Source: a virus
Strand: one strand, 5' to 3'
DNA length: 28,475 nt
Virus record (IMG/VR): IMGVR_UViG_3300046007_004619
Span: 1-28,475 of that record
The notes under the pieces are model-generated. The model was not told where the DNA came from. It ran no database searches and saw only the letters and a program-made list of their open reading frames with translations. Position numbers and translations under genes: made by a program. This document shows, piece after piece, positions 15,019 through 23,390 of the stretch (positions within the stretch are counted from its first letter, which is position 1; each line of letters opens with the position of its first letter).

Positions 15019-16360
15019 TATTTATATTAACTCAGGAGCAACAACTCCTACAACACCTTATAATAGTTCATGGAATACAGCAGCTCAACTTTTAGTTACT
15101 GCCTCAGGTATTGATGCTGCTGGTGATACTTATTACATTTCCAATAAGCACAATGAAGTACCATCCACCAACCAAACTATAGCATTAGCAGGAACTAATA
15201 CAAACCCTAATAAACTTATTTGTGTTGATGATTCTGTATTTCCAGCTACAACACCTGTAACAATCCCATCAGGAACTATAGCTCCAACTGGAGCTTCTTC
15301 AATTTCTATACAAGGTTCTGGTTACTTTTGGGGACTTAAGTTCTTAGCTGGAACTGGTTCCGGTTCAAATTCATCTATAAATATAGGAACTTCTGATAAT
15401 AGTAATATTGTCATAGAGAATTGTTTTTTATCACTTGTAAATACATCTGCAAATGGCAGAATAGCTATTGGATCATCCTCAGCCTCAACAGAAGCAAATA
15501 TTGTATTCAGAAATGTAACTATAAGATTCTCAAATACTGGTCAAGGTTTTAGTATACTCGGTATAGGTAGATTTACTATGATTGGTGGTGGCTTTGACCC
15601 AGCATCAACCCTTTTAAATAACTTAATTACTGCTGGAGTAAATAATCAAATTTATTGTGAGTTCAGGGGTGTTGATTTAACTAGATTAGCCACGGGAGGG
15701 TCATTAGCTATTTCTCCTATAAACTCTGTAGGGGAGCTTAGATTTATAAATTGTAAGTTACCTCCAGGTTGGACTGGTGTTCCAGTAACAACTATTACTA
15801 ATTCTGGAATGAGGGTTTCACTGTATAACTGTGATAATGAGTCCACTAATTATAGACTTTGGATTGTAACATCTGCTGGCAGTATTAGAGAAAATACAGC
15901 TATTGTTAAAAGTAGCGGTGCTTCTGATGGAACTACCGCTATTTCGTGGAGGTTGTTATCTAATTCTTCTGCGAATGAGGCAATTAATCAGTTAGTATCT
16001 GACCCAATAGCAGTATGGATAGATACAACAGGGGCATCTAAAACTGTTTCATTAGACTTCTTACATGATTCTTTAACGTCTTTAAATGATTCTGAAATAT
16101 GGGCAGATGTGGAATATTTAGGTTCTTCAACTGAGCCGTTAGGTTCATATCTAGCAGATAGAAGATCAACACTAATGAGTACAACTACAGAGCATCCGAC
16201 TTCTTCTACTACATGGACAACCACTGGACTAACAAATCCAAATAAACAAAAATTAGAACTTACTTTCACCAACAATATGAAAGGGTTTATTTATTTGAGA
16301 GTTTATCTTGCAAAGCCCAGTTACACAATTTATGTTGACCCGAAACCTACGGTGACTTAA
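15011..16360 (+). CDS. Beta-helix-like virion protein
   Basis: A 449-residue Ser/Thr/Asn/Gly-rich protein. Repeated short strands such as SNIVIENCFLSLVN, ANIVFRNVTIRFSN, IYCEFRGVDL and GELRFINCKLPPG are characteristic of right-handed parallel beta-helix proteins. The C-terminal ~120 residues (VWIDTTGASKTVSLDFLHDS, then GFIYLRVYLAKPSYTIYVDP) look like a separate beta-sandwich. It starts MPDIYINSGATTPTTPYNSS. GGAG lies 7 bases before the ATG, inside the end of the previous gene. It is probably a fibre or surface protein of the virion. No catalytic residues can be named. Confidence 0.65.
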   Translation: MPDIYINSGATTPTTPYNSSWNTAAQLLVTASGIDAAGDTYYISNKHNEVPSTNQTIALAGTNTNPNKLICVDDSVFPATTPVTIPSGTIAPTGASSISIQGSGYFWGLKFLAGTGSGSNSSINIGTSDNSNIVIENCFLSLVNTSANGRIAIGSSSASTEANIVFRNVTIRFSNTGQGFSILGIGRFTMIGGGFDPASTLLNNLITAGVNNQIYCEFRGVDLTRLATGGSLAISPINSVGELRFINCKLPPGWTGVPVTTITNSGMRVSLYNCDNESTNYRLWIVTSAGSIRENTAIVKSSGASDGTTAISWRLLSNSSANEAINQLVSDPIAVWIDTTGASKTVSLDFLHDSLTSLNDSEIWADVEYLGSSTEPLGSYLADRRSTLMSTTTEHPTSSTTWTTTGLTNPNKQKLELTFTNNMKGFIYLRVYLAKPSYTIYVDPKPTVT

Positions 16361-16361
16361 T

Positions 16362-17159
16362 ATGGCTTCTTATCAGTTACCTGGGAAATATGTTATAGGA
16401 ACTGGACAAAGAACAAATCAACTGGATGGTGTTTATTTTGTAGATCAAACAAGCACTGGAGGAGTTGATAGTTCTAGTTCAGGAAGTTTAGGTAATCTAA
16501 GTCTATTCAGTGTAACTGGGGAAGGTGCAGGTACAAGTAATAGTAGCTCTTCAGGAAGTTTTGCAGGTTTAAGTTTAAACATAATTTCTGGTTCTGCTTC
16601 CAGTGAAGGGAATAGTGTTGTAGCAGGAAGTTTTGTTGGGATTAGTTTAAACACACTTTCTGGTGAGAGTAGTTTTGTTAACAATTCTGCTACTTCAGGG
16701 AGTTTTGGTAACTTAATCCTTACTTCTGTTTTAGGAAGTGGTTCATCTTCTTCTGGTGATGTTGCTTCAGGAAATTTAGCAAACTTATCAATTGGGACTT
16801 TACTTGGAGAAGGTTCTTTTACAAGAAATAGTGTTTCTTCAGGAGATTTAACCAATCTTCTTTTAAACATTGTTTCTGGAGAAGGAAGCACCATCTCTGG
16901 TGTTGTAAGTTCTGGTAGCTTTGCAGGATTAATCCTTAATACCCTTACAGCGAATATTACCTTTACAAGTAATGTAATAAGTTCTGGAAGTATCCAAGGA
17001 ATAACTTTAAACACTCTTTCTGGAACTGGTTCTGTCTCAGGACAATATCCTTCTGTCATACAAGAAATTGGTGAAAAAACTTTAACATTACTTCCAGTAA
17101 GTTCTTATGATTTAACCTTAACAAATGAACTTGGTCTTATGACCTTGGAGAGACTCTAA
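16362..17159 (+). CDS. Repeat protein with eight 24-residue Ser/Gly beta repeats
   Basis: A 265-residue protein. A 39-residue head (MASYQLPGKYVIGTGQRTNQ) is followed by eight gap-free 24-residue repeats at residues 40-231, and a 34-residue tail (IGEKTLTLLPVSSYDLTL). Each repeat starts SG[SND][LFI]xx[LI], has L-N-T/I-L-S-G in the middle, and ends in a Ser/Gly-rich stretch. The pattern of alternating hydrophobic residues with Gly turns suggests a regular beta-solenoid or extended fibre. It is likely a virion fibre or spacer. The stop overlaps the next start (TAATGG). Confidence 0.75.
   Translation: MASYQLPGKYVIGTGQRTNQLDGVYFVDQTSTGGVDSSSSGSLGNLSLFSVTGEGAGTSNSSSSGSFAGLSLNIISGSASSEGNSVVAGSFVGISLNTLSGESSFVNNSATSGSFGNLILTSVLGSGSSSSGDVASGNLANLSIGTLLGEGSFTRNSVSSGDLTNLLLNIVSGEGSTISGVVSSGSFAGLILNTLTANITFTSNVISSGSIQGITLNTLSGTGSVSGQYPSVIQEIGEKTLTLLPVSSYDLTLTNELGLMTLERL
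16479..17054 (+). repeat. Eight tandem 72-bp coding repeats
   Basis: Eight units of exactly 72 bases encode the 24-residue repeats. Protein similarity is clear, but the DNA copies have diverged, which indicates an old expansion kept under protein-level selection. The unit cores read GSLGNLSLFSV, GSFAGLSLNII, GSFVGISLNTL, GSFGNLILTSV, GNLANLSIGTL, GDLTNLLLNIV, GSFAGLILNTL and GSIQGITLNTL. Confidence 0.9.
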
Positions 17160-17476
17160 TGGCTAAGAAAGTTAAAGCCACTGTTTTACTTAATACAGAG
17201 AATAAATACAAAATTATTCTTTCTGTTCAAGGAATTGTTCAGAATCATACTCTAATAACTGCTGCTGAACTTAGAACTTCTGAAGGAGTTACACTTGCTG
17301 ATAGTGAGATTGATGCTTCTGATTGGGATTTTACAGATGCTGGTTTCCTTCTTGTTAAACTTGGTCTAGCTGAACTTCCTATAGGAAGTCATTCTTGCCG
17401 ACTTATTATTAAAGATTCAACCCATACAATTGGTCTTGCTTGGGATACTGAAATACTTTTAACTATTTTACCTTAA
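17159..17476 (+). CDS. Small beta-sandwich phage protein
   Basis: A 105-residue protein starting MAKKVKATVLLNTENKYKII. It shows alternating strands throughout (VKATVLLN, YKIILSVQGIV, GFLLVKLGLAELPIGSHSCR, LIIKDSTHTI) and no helix-rich part. It looks like a single Ig-like or baseplate-type beta-sandwich. Its start overlaps the previous stop by one base. It lies within the fibre module and is probably a virion component; I do not recognise a named family. Confidence 0.65.
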   Translation: MAKKVKATVLLNTENKYKIILSVQGIVQNHTLITAAELRTSEGVTLADSEIDASDWDFTDAGFLLVKLGLAELPIGSHSCRLIIKDSTHTIGLAWDTEILLTILP

Positions 17477-17489
17477 TTGGAGATTAAAT

Positions 17490-17924
17490 ATGGCCTCTGC
17501 TACTTTTACAAATGTTCCTCGTTTCCTTGCTAAAGGTGATTTGGATTGGGATACAATGACATGCAAAGTTTTGTTGGTAACTTCACAACTTTCTGAAGCG
17601 AATATTGATGCTTTTGACTATAGAGCAGATATTACAAATGAAGTTGCTAATGGTAATGGCTACGCAACTGGTGGTATTGCTCAGGCTTACACATTGGATG
17701 CACTTAATACAACTTCTAATGCACAGACAATAACTTATACTAATATAACTAATGGTTGGACTGCGGCTACTTTCTCTGCTGCGGGTGCAATTATTTACAA
17801 AGATACTGGTAATGCTGCAACTGATATTCTTCTACATTATGTTGAGTTTGCAACTGCTTTAGCTCCTTCTAATGGTAGTGCGAGTATTACTTATAGTAAT
17901 TCTTTTTCTATTGCTAGAGCGTAA
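17490..17924 (+). CDS. Conserved phage minor structural protein
   Basis: A 144-residue protein of a type common in tailed-phage structural modules: an opening ATFTNVPRFLAKGDLDWDT, the segment MTCKVLLVTSQL, then DYRADITNEVANGNGYATGG, and the later GAIIYKDTGNAATDILLHYV. It is all-beta, with no signal or membrane segment. GGAG lies before the ATG. Members are usually found next to fibre and spike genes, as here. The exact place in the virion is not known to me. Confidence 0.72.
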   Translation: MASATFTNVPRFLAKGDLDWDTMTCKVLLVTSQLSEANIDAFDYRADITNEVANGNGYATGGIAQAYTLDALNTTSNAQTITYTNITNGWTAATFSAAGAIIYKDTGNAATDILLHYVEFATALAPSNGSASITYSNSFSIARA

Positions 17925-17933
17925 GGACAACTT

Positions 17934-18377
17934 ATGGCTGATAATACAACATTAAACACAGGTTCTGGTGGCGATGTTATCGCTACTGATGATATTGGTG
18001 GAGTTAAGTACCAACGTATTAAGGTAACTTATGGGAGTGATGGTTCTTCTTCAGATGTTGCTGTAGGGAATGGACTTCCTATTGCTTCAAGTAATGTTAC
18101 TGTAACAGATCGTTCTGGAAGTATAACTACTGGAGGAACTGCCCAACAACTTATGGCGGCAAATACACTTCGTAAAGGTTTTTGGCTGCAAAACATAAGC
18201 ACAGGTGATTTATACATATCTGAAGTTGGTACTGCTACTACAAATAGTGGTACACCAAACAGCTTAGTTATAAAAGCTGGTGATCTATATGAAAGTCTTT
18301 TTGGTTGTGTTAGTTCAGCAGCTATAAGTATTATTGGCGCTACAACTGGACAGAAGTTTGTAGCTAGGGAGTGGTAA
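17934..18377 (+). CDS. Small virion protein with C-terminal beta-sandwich domain
   Basis: A 147-residue protein. The N-terminal NTGSGGDVIATDDIGGVKYQ followed by RIKVTYGSDG is a recurrent phage motif. The C-terminal domain (TGGTAQQLMAANTLRKGFWL, QNISTGDLYISE, AAISIIGATTGQKFVAREW) is a beta-sandwich also seen as an independent module in phage structural proteins. It is probably a surface or fibre-associated component. Another protein with the same kind of C-terminal fold lies downstream at 20128. Confidence 0.7.
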   Translation: MADNTTLNTGSGGDVIATDDIGGVKYQRIKVTYGSDGSSSDVAVGNGLPIASSNVTVTDRSGSITTGGTAQQLMAANTLRKGFWLQNISTGDLYISEVGTATTNSGTPNSLVIKAGDLYESLFGCVSSAAISIIGATTGQKFVAREW

Positions 18378-18378
18378 G

Positions 18379-20109
18379 ATGCCTATTTCAAAAAAATCAT
18401 CACTTATACTTGATGCTTCTGGTAACTCTATAGAAGTTTTTACTTCAGCTTATTTAGGATTTAAACCTACTGATACAAACTTAGCAACAAAACTCCAAAC
18501 TTTTCTAAACTCTGTTGCTGGAGAAGTAGCTATTGATTTTGGTGTTGGTAAATTTAATTTTGACGCTAACGTAATTGTAGCTCAATCTGGAATACATATA
18601 TATGGTAAAGGCCCACTAACTACACAATTTAACTTTTCTACTTCTGTGGATGGGGAGTTCCTTACTTTTTCTAAGGGTGCAAGTATTATATACAATTGTT
18701 CTTTAAAAGACCTATCTATCTATACAGCAAATACTACTAACTCTAAAACTGCAATTGCTCTAAAAGATGTTAGTCTTTTTACATTAAGCCATGTTAATAT
18801 TATTGGTTTTAAAGGAAAAGATTCCCACGGACTTAGAGTTTATGGTAGGGAAAATAGTACCTTTGAGAAAGTTAGAATTTCTGATACAGATATTTGTATA
18901 AGATTCTCACCAAACACTAATACAACAGAATGGCTTTCAGTAGATCATTTTGTTCTTAGAGATACTTATTTATCTCCTACTTCTGCTGCTTCTGCTGGAG
19001 GAACTATACCAACAACAAGTATTCTTCTTGATTCTAAAGCTATGGTATCAGGATTTACTATGGAAGGAAGAAATGCTTGGGTAGGGGGGGAAAGAGGATT
19101 CTATAATAATGATACTACAAGTACAATGGCAAGTTATATGCTTGAAATTGCAAATTGTAGAAGAGAGCAACCTAGTTCAACAGCTTATTCTGCTATTCAT
19201 ATAGAAAGAACTGCTGTAGCTGGTAAAATGCAATCAGTAAGAATTAAGAATTTTTACGAAGGTGTTGGGCAAAAAGGGATTTACCTTCGAGGAGTAGATT
19301 TTGCAGCTATAGAAAATACAACTATAACTGATTCAACATATACTGCTTATGACGTAGATAATTGTACTTCTATTGAATGGAATAATGTTAATTTTTCTAC
19401 AACAAATTCAGCTTTATTTGTTCAACCAAATATGGAACTAGTAAGAGGTGTTCAGAAAATAGATGCTAATATCTATCCTAGAACAGCGAGTTTTAATAAA
19501 AAACAAGCAGCTTTGTATCAACAAAGACCTTTAGTTGGTATGAATGGGGCTTATACTTGGGAATATGCTGGTGATTTAGCAGATTCGACAACATTACAAC
19601 TTCCATTTAATACAACAAATGGTTATAAACTAGCTATTGTTGATGTTGCAGTTCTAGCTACAGATGGAACTATAAGTGAGCAAGGTTCTTTTACTGTTGC
19701 AGCTATTGCTGGTGTTGCTCAATCTGGCTCTATTACAGCTACTACATCTTCACCAACTGTTACTATAACTGGAGGAACTTTTTCTTCTACTTTAGCTGGA
19801 AAGTATCTTTATATTGGGGAAGTTTCTGCTGGATTGGTTTCAACTGTTGCTGGAGATGGGCTTTCTTTAACTTTATCTGCTAATTCTGCTGTTGCTGCTA
19901 CTTCTTCAACTAACTGGCATGGTATTGCTGTCAATGATACTGTTAGAGGAATTAAGAAAATATCTGGAAGTGCTGGTATAACTAATGCTAATACTGCTGG
20001 AAAGTTTATGTTATGGTGTAATGGAGCTACTCCAATGGTGAATAATGTTTATTTTTATAATAGATTAGGAAAAACTGTTTCTATTGTAGCTAAGGCTACT
20101 TTTATTTAA
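18379..20109 (+). CDS. Tailspike-like parallel beta-helix protein
   Basis: A 576-residue protein. Residues ~30-90 (AYLGFKPTDTNLATKLQTFL, VAIDFGVGKFNFDANVIVAQ, IHIYGKG) form the typical opening of pectate-lyase-fold tailspikes. Beta-helix coils follow to ~370 (LKDLSIYTANTTNSKTAIAL, LSHVNIIGFKGKDSHGLRVY, FEKVRISDTDICIRF). The C-terminal ~180 residues are a separate beta-rich part with Thr/Ser/Gly-rich strands (GSITATTSSPTVTITGGTFS). It may bind or cleave surface polysaccharide; no catalytic pair can be assigned. There is no N-terminal tail-anchoring domain of known type, so attachment may use another protein. Confidence 0.75.
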   Translation: MPISKKSSLILDASGNSIEVFTSAYLGFKPTDTNLATKLQTFLNSVAGEVAIDFGVGKFNFDANVIVAQSGIHIYGKGPLTTQFNFSTSVDGEFLTFSKGASIIYNCSLKDLSIYTANTTNSKTAIALKDVSLFTLSHVNIIGFKGKDSHGLRVYGRENSTFEKVRISDTDICIRFSPNTNTTEWLSVDHFVLRDTYLSPTSAASAGGTIPTTSILLDSKAMVSGFTMEGRNAWVGGERGFYNNDTTSTMASYMLEIANCRREQPSSTAYSAIHIERTAVAGKMQSVRIKNFYEGVGQKGIYLRGVDFAAIENTTITDSTYTAYDVDNCTSIEWNNVNFSTTNSALFVQPNMELVRGVQKIDANIYPRTASFNKKQAALYQQRPLVGMNGAYTWEYAGDLADSTTLQLPFNTTNGYKLAIVDVAVLATDGTISEQGSFTVAAIAGVAQSGSITATTSSPTVTITGGTFSSTLAGKYLYIGEVSAGLVSTVAGDGLSLTLSANSAVAATSSTNWHGIAVNDTVRGIKKISGSAGITNANTAGKFMLWCNGATPMVNNVYFYNRLGKTVSIVAKATFI

Positions 20110-20127
20110 TTATTTATAGGATTATCT

Positions 20128-20523
20128 ATGTCAATTGTCCATAACACCCCACAACTTGCTCAAACTATGGTTGATACTATAGAGTCTGACCCAACAGATA
20201 GATTAACCTTTAATACTTTTGTTCCTTCAATCTTCTCTGGTGTTAAGTCAGCAACAACTACTGTAACTGGTCAAAGTGAAGCTATTGCAGAAGGTACTAT
20301 TAAAATCCAAGTAACTAATAAAGATGCAACTAATGGTTGCTATATTGGTTTTGGTAATTCTGCTTCTGCCGCTGAAGCTGCTTGTTCTTCTGGTACTGCC
20401 GGGATTAATAGATTCTTAGTTCTTGCTGATTCACAAATGCTACAACTTGTAAATAACTATTCTCATTATGCTTGGTTAGGTATTGGTGGCACTGTTTCTT
20501 TAAGAATTTCACAAGGAGTATAA
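20128..20523 (+). CDS. Small beta-sandwich virion protein
   Basis: A 131-residue protein starting MSIVHNTPQLAQTMVDTIES. Residues ~45-131 (VTGQSEAIAEGTIKIQVTNK, CYIGFGNSASAAEAACSSGT, INRFLVLADSQMLQLVN, YAWLGIGGTVSLRI) resemble the beta-sandwich of the 147-residue protein at 17934. Lying between two spike genes, it may be a stem, adaptor or decoration protein. AGGAT lies before the ATG, and a 1-base gap separates it from the next gene. Confidence 0.62.
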   Translation: MSIVHNTPQLAQTMVDTIESDPTDRLTFNTFVPSIFSGVKSATTTVTGQSEAIAEGTIKIQVTNKDATNGCYIGFGNSASAAEAACSSGTAGINRFLVLADSQMLQLVNNYSHYAWLGIGGTVSLRISQGV

Positions 20524-20524
20524 T

Positions 20525-22375
20525 ATGAGTAGAGATTGGTATATTGCCCCTGCTGGTTCAGGAGTTAGTGGTCTAGGTGGTGCTAATGACCCTATTGTTG
20601 GTCTATCTTCTGTTAATAACAACGCTATTGGTGCAACTTCAGGAGATAGATTTATTTTTCTTCCTGGTACTCATATAGAGCAGTTTAATGTTCCTATTGA
20701 TAATCTAACACTTCTTTCTTCTGGTATTGTTTTATTTGATGGTACTTGCTCTTTAAATGGAACTGCTTCAATTTCAACCACAACAGGGTTAGAAGTTTCT
20801 ACAGGTGCAAGCTGGATTCAAGTTAGTTCTTCACCAAATATTTGGAAAAAAGGTTGTAACTATACTGGTATTCTTTTTGTTGATGATGTTTGGTTAGAAC
20901 CAATGCCAACTTCTCTTGGTACAAATGTTGAAGGAACAATAACTGCGGCTATTCAAGAATTTGAATGGACTTCTGCTGCTATTACTACTGGTTCATTTAA
21001 TAAAACACTTTATATTAGACTTCCTTCTGGGACTAACCCAACACAATTTAATATTAGAGTTGCTGCTTCAAAAAGATTAACAACTTCGGACACTGTTGCT
21101 GCTGGATTAGTACAAGCAATAAATAAAACTGGTATTACTTTTGAAGGTGATTGGCGCTCAAGAGGGGTTTATAACTATAGTGGGTTTGGAGCAGGTTTCT
21201 ACTTTGAACGCTGCACTGATTTAATTAACCCTAATGGTATATTTAATTCATCTTATTGCTTTCAACCATTACAAATATGTGCTGGTGATAGAGTAAGAGT
21301 ACAATTAGAAGCCAGTTATTGCTATAACTGTCCTGGTGTTGAGGCTGCTACAAACTTACCAGTACCTACTGTTTATACTGGTGGCGAGGTAGAAGTTTAT
21401 AACTGGAAAACAAACTTCGTTGGTTGGATGCCTAGATATGGTGGAGGCTCACATAATATATCTTTCTCGACAGATGGCGATGGAGGTATAGGTGTTGGTT
21501 ATAAAGGAGGGACTCTAGGAAGAGTTATCATTAGAAACGGTTCATGTACTAACGGCGGGCCTTCTATTAATGTAAATAAAACTGGTTGGGCTAATGCTGG
21601 AACAGTCGTACCTTTAGGCTCTGGTGTTTATGTTGGTACAGCAGATACCATGACGGTTAATAAAATAGATATATTAAACAATACTATTTTAAATACTAGA
21701 AGATTAGGTATTAAAGTAGCTGGTTCTGCTGTGACAATCGGGACTACATCAATTATTGGTAACGTAATTAAAGACTTGAATGGTATTGTTGATGCTGGAG
21801 CTGGCCAATATCCAATTATAGATATTGGAGAGCCTACTGGAAATGTTTTAGCGGGTAATCATGTCGTTGCAAACAATACTTTAATAAACTGTAAGTCAAC
21901 AACTTCAGGTATTAGGGTTAAACGAGTTAATGCTGCGTCTACTATAAAAATAACAAATAATCTATTCCAAGATTATGGCTATGCTACTGGTTGGGGAGGC
22001 TCTCAACATGGTTTTATTTATATCTCTGATGCTATTTCAACTGGAATAACAATTGATGCAAATAACCTTCATGGGGTTTCTGCAAACTACGCAAGGATTA
22101 ATGTAACTCCTTATGCAAACATTACAACTTGGAAAGCAGCATTAAATGCAATATCTTCAGGTATGGGTACTTTAGAACAAAGCGGCACAGTTACATTTGA
22201 TGCTAATTATGTTCCTTCTGCTGGAACTGCTAACCCAATTGAAACTGGTTTCAAATATTGGGGAACAGGAGCTAGACCAGAAGATATAAATGGTGAACCT
22301 TTCCCTGATGTTTCTATTAACATTGGCGCTGTTCAAACAACAAACAACGCCTTTCATCCGAAGAATATTAAATAA
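20525..22375 (+). CDS. Second tailspike-like parallel beta-helix protein
   Basis: A 616-residue protein starting MSRDWYIAPAGSGVSGLGGA, the kind of opening seen in bacterial and phage right-handed beta-helix proteins. Helix coils are visible at VNKIDILNNTILNTRRLGIK, TSIIGNVIKDLNGIV, NHVVANNTLINCKSTTSGIR and STIKITNNLFQDYG, with Asn ladders typical of the fold. A segment at ~85-185 (GCNYTGILFVDDVWLEPMPT) looks like a carbohydrate-binding insertion. The C-terminus (INGEPFPDVSINIGAVQ) has the ending common in such proteins. It could be a depolymerase or receptor-binding spike. Its stop codon directly abuts the stop of the convergent gene at 22376. Confidence 0.75.
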   Translation: MSRDWYIAPAGSGVSGLGGANDPIVGLSSVNNNAIGATSGDRFIFLPGTHIEQFNVPIDNLTLLSSGIVLFDGTCSLNGTASISTTTGLEVSTGASWIQVSSSPNIWKKGCNYTGILFVDDVWLEPMPTSLGTNVEGTITAAIQEFEWTSAAITTGSFNKTLYIRLPSGTNPTQFNIRVAASKRLTTSDTVAAGLVQAINKTGITFEGDWRSRGVYNYSGFGAGFYFERCTDLINPNGIFNSSYCFQPLQICAGDRVRVQLEASYCYNCPGVEAATNLPVPTVYTGGEVEVYNWKTNFVGWMPRYGGGSHNISFSTDGDGGIGVGYKGGTLGRVIIRNGSCTNGGPSINVNKTGWANAGTVVPLGSGVYVGTADTMTVNKIDILNNTILNTRRLGIKVAGSAVTIGTTSIIGNVIKDLNGIVDAGAGQYPIIDIGEPTGNVLAGNHVVANNTLINCKSTTSGIRVKRVNAASTIKITNNLFQDYGYATGWGGSQHGFIYISDAISTGITIDANNLHGVSANYARINVTPYANITTWKAALNAISSGMGTLEQSGTVTFDANYVPSAGTANPIETGFKYWGTGARPEDINGEPFPDVSINIGAVQTTNNAFHPKNIK

Positions 22376-23068
22376 TTAACCTCTAATAAGTTCTGGATGG
22401 TCAAGTTGAGAAAGAATCTCAGTATTATGAACATTCCAGAACTTTAATCTATGCCCTTCTCTTTGATTAAGAATATTCCTTAAAGTATCGTAGTTAGTAC
22501 AGATTTGTCTTTCCTGTAACCAACCTTCAGGAAGATTCATCTTTAATCTCGTAACATCTTTATAATAAGGACTTTCTTTATTTCTATATTCTTGCAATGA
22601 ACGATTAAATGCGGTTATTGCAAGAACTTCTGTCCCTTCTTCAAAATCTTCTGAAGTAACTGGCCGCTTATCTAAAGTGTGCATTGTTGAAGAAGATTGT
22701 TTAGTCATCCCAACAGTATATGTGTCATATTCTGACCACCATCCTCTTGGTGCTTGTATATAAATCCAAACAACAATTGAACGAAGGAATTTCTGTTCTG
22801 CTCTAATGTAATCTGGATTGTTTCGGATGAAGTCTTTTAATGGATTAACTTCTTTGTTTGCCAGAAGTTTTGCTATTTTTTCTGCCTTAGCAAATTTATC
22901 TGTATTCCAGAAAATCCTATTTGTTGCTCTATCAACATTACATCTTGTCTTGCATAAAGATTCAAAAATCCTAAAGTCACTTGCAGGAATCTTATGGTCA
23001 TAAAAACTCAAACTAAGCCCAAAAAGTGCTTCTTCGTAACCTGCTTCTTTTAAAATTTTAACAAACAT
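22376..23068 (-). CDS. Phage protein, possible ThyX-like fold
   Basis: A 230-residue protein matching a family widespread in tailed phages. Its signature is APRGWWSEYDTYTVGMTKQS (residues ~106-125) followed by SSTMHTL, and LPEGWLQERQICTNYDTLRN (~179-198) followed by REGHRLKFWN. Such proteins are sometimes annotated as thymidylate-synthase-complementing (ThyX) because of a similar fold. The ThyX motif RHRxxSxNexSxRY is not intact here, so flavin-dependent thymidylate synthesis is not supported. The start overlaps the previous stop as TAATG. It is the last gene of the rep operon. Function uncertain. Confidence 0.6.
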   Translation of the reverse strand: MFVKILKEAGYEEALFGLSLSFYDHKIPASDFRIFESLCKTRCNVDRATNRIFWNTDKFAKAEKIAKLLANKEVNPLKDFIRNNPDYIRAEQKFLRSIVVWIYIQAPRGWWSEYDTYTVGMTKQSSSTMHTLDKRPVTSEDFEEGTEVLAITAFNRSLQEYRNKESPYYKDVTRLKMNLPEGWLQERQICTNYDTLRNILNQREGHRLKFWNVHNTEILSQLDHPELIRG

Positions 23069-23154
23069 TAGTAACCTATAAGGATTAAGATAAGAATATA
23101 AAGAATACTCATCATTGTGAGCATGTAAAGTAAACCGTCAAAGATTTTCTTCAT
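23068..23154 (-). CDS. 28-residue single-pass membrane peptide
   Basis: ATG 23154 to TAA 23070-23068 encodes MKKIFDGLLYMLTMMSILYI followed by LILILIGY: two Lys, then a ~20-residue hydrophobic segment. Its start overlaps the upstream stop (ATGA) and its stop overlaps the downstream start (TAATG), so it lies exactly in the coupled chain of the operon. That arrangement is the main argument that it is a real gene. The role is unknown; a lysis, signalling or membrane-anchoring role is possible. Confidence 0.68.
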   Translation of the reverse strand: MKKIFDGLLYMLTMMSILYILILILIGY

Positions 23155-23390
23155 TGTTTATACCAAGAAGCTATTTGTTTTCTTGCAAGTTCTGAATTTG
23201 CTGACTTTTCACAGTGTTTTACATCAAAAAAGATAAGATTTAGCACTTTTTCAAAGTTTTTCCAGAAGAAAGAGTCCTTTTCAACCCGCATACGGTATGC
23301 TTTTGCAGATATTGTTTCATCTGGTTGACCTCCAAAAACTGTATTAACAAGCTGATCTATTGCAATAAGTATATTCCAAATATATTTCAT
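23151..23390 (-). CDS. Conserved phage protein with DETIS motif
   Basis: A 79-residue protein. The N-terminal segment MKYIWNILIAIDQLVNTVFG is amphipathic or membrane-associated, followed by GGQPDETISAKAYR, a motif I recall from small phage and prophage proteins near lysis modules. The C-terminal part (FWKNFEKVLNLIFF, KHCEKSANSELARKQI) is helical with one Cys and one His. GGAG lies 8 bases before the ATG, and the stop of the preceding gene overlaps as ATGA. Function not established. Confidence 0.7.
   Translation of the reverse strand: MKYIWNILIAIDQLVNTVFGGQPDETISAKAYRMRVEKDSFFWKNFEKVLNLIFFDVKHCEKSANSELARKQIASWYKQ

Noticed and set aside
16445-17059. Long open frame (204 codons) on the minus strand opposite the 24-residue repeats
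   Set aside because: It is the antisense shadow of a repetitive Ser/Gly sequence. It has Pro/Glu-rich low-complexity translation and no ribosome site, and it opposes a well-supported gene.
22373-22378. Terminator between the convergent genes at 22375/22376
   Set aside because: The stop codons abut and no GC-rich stem with a T-run is seen around them.
22376-23068. Calling the 230-residue protein a functional thymidylate synthase ThyX
   Set aside because: The RHRxxSxNexSxRY signature is not present.
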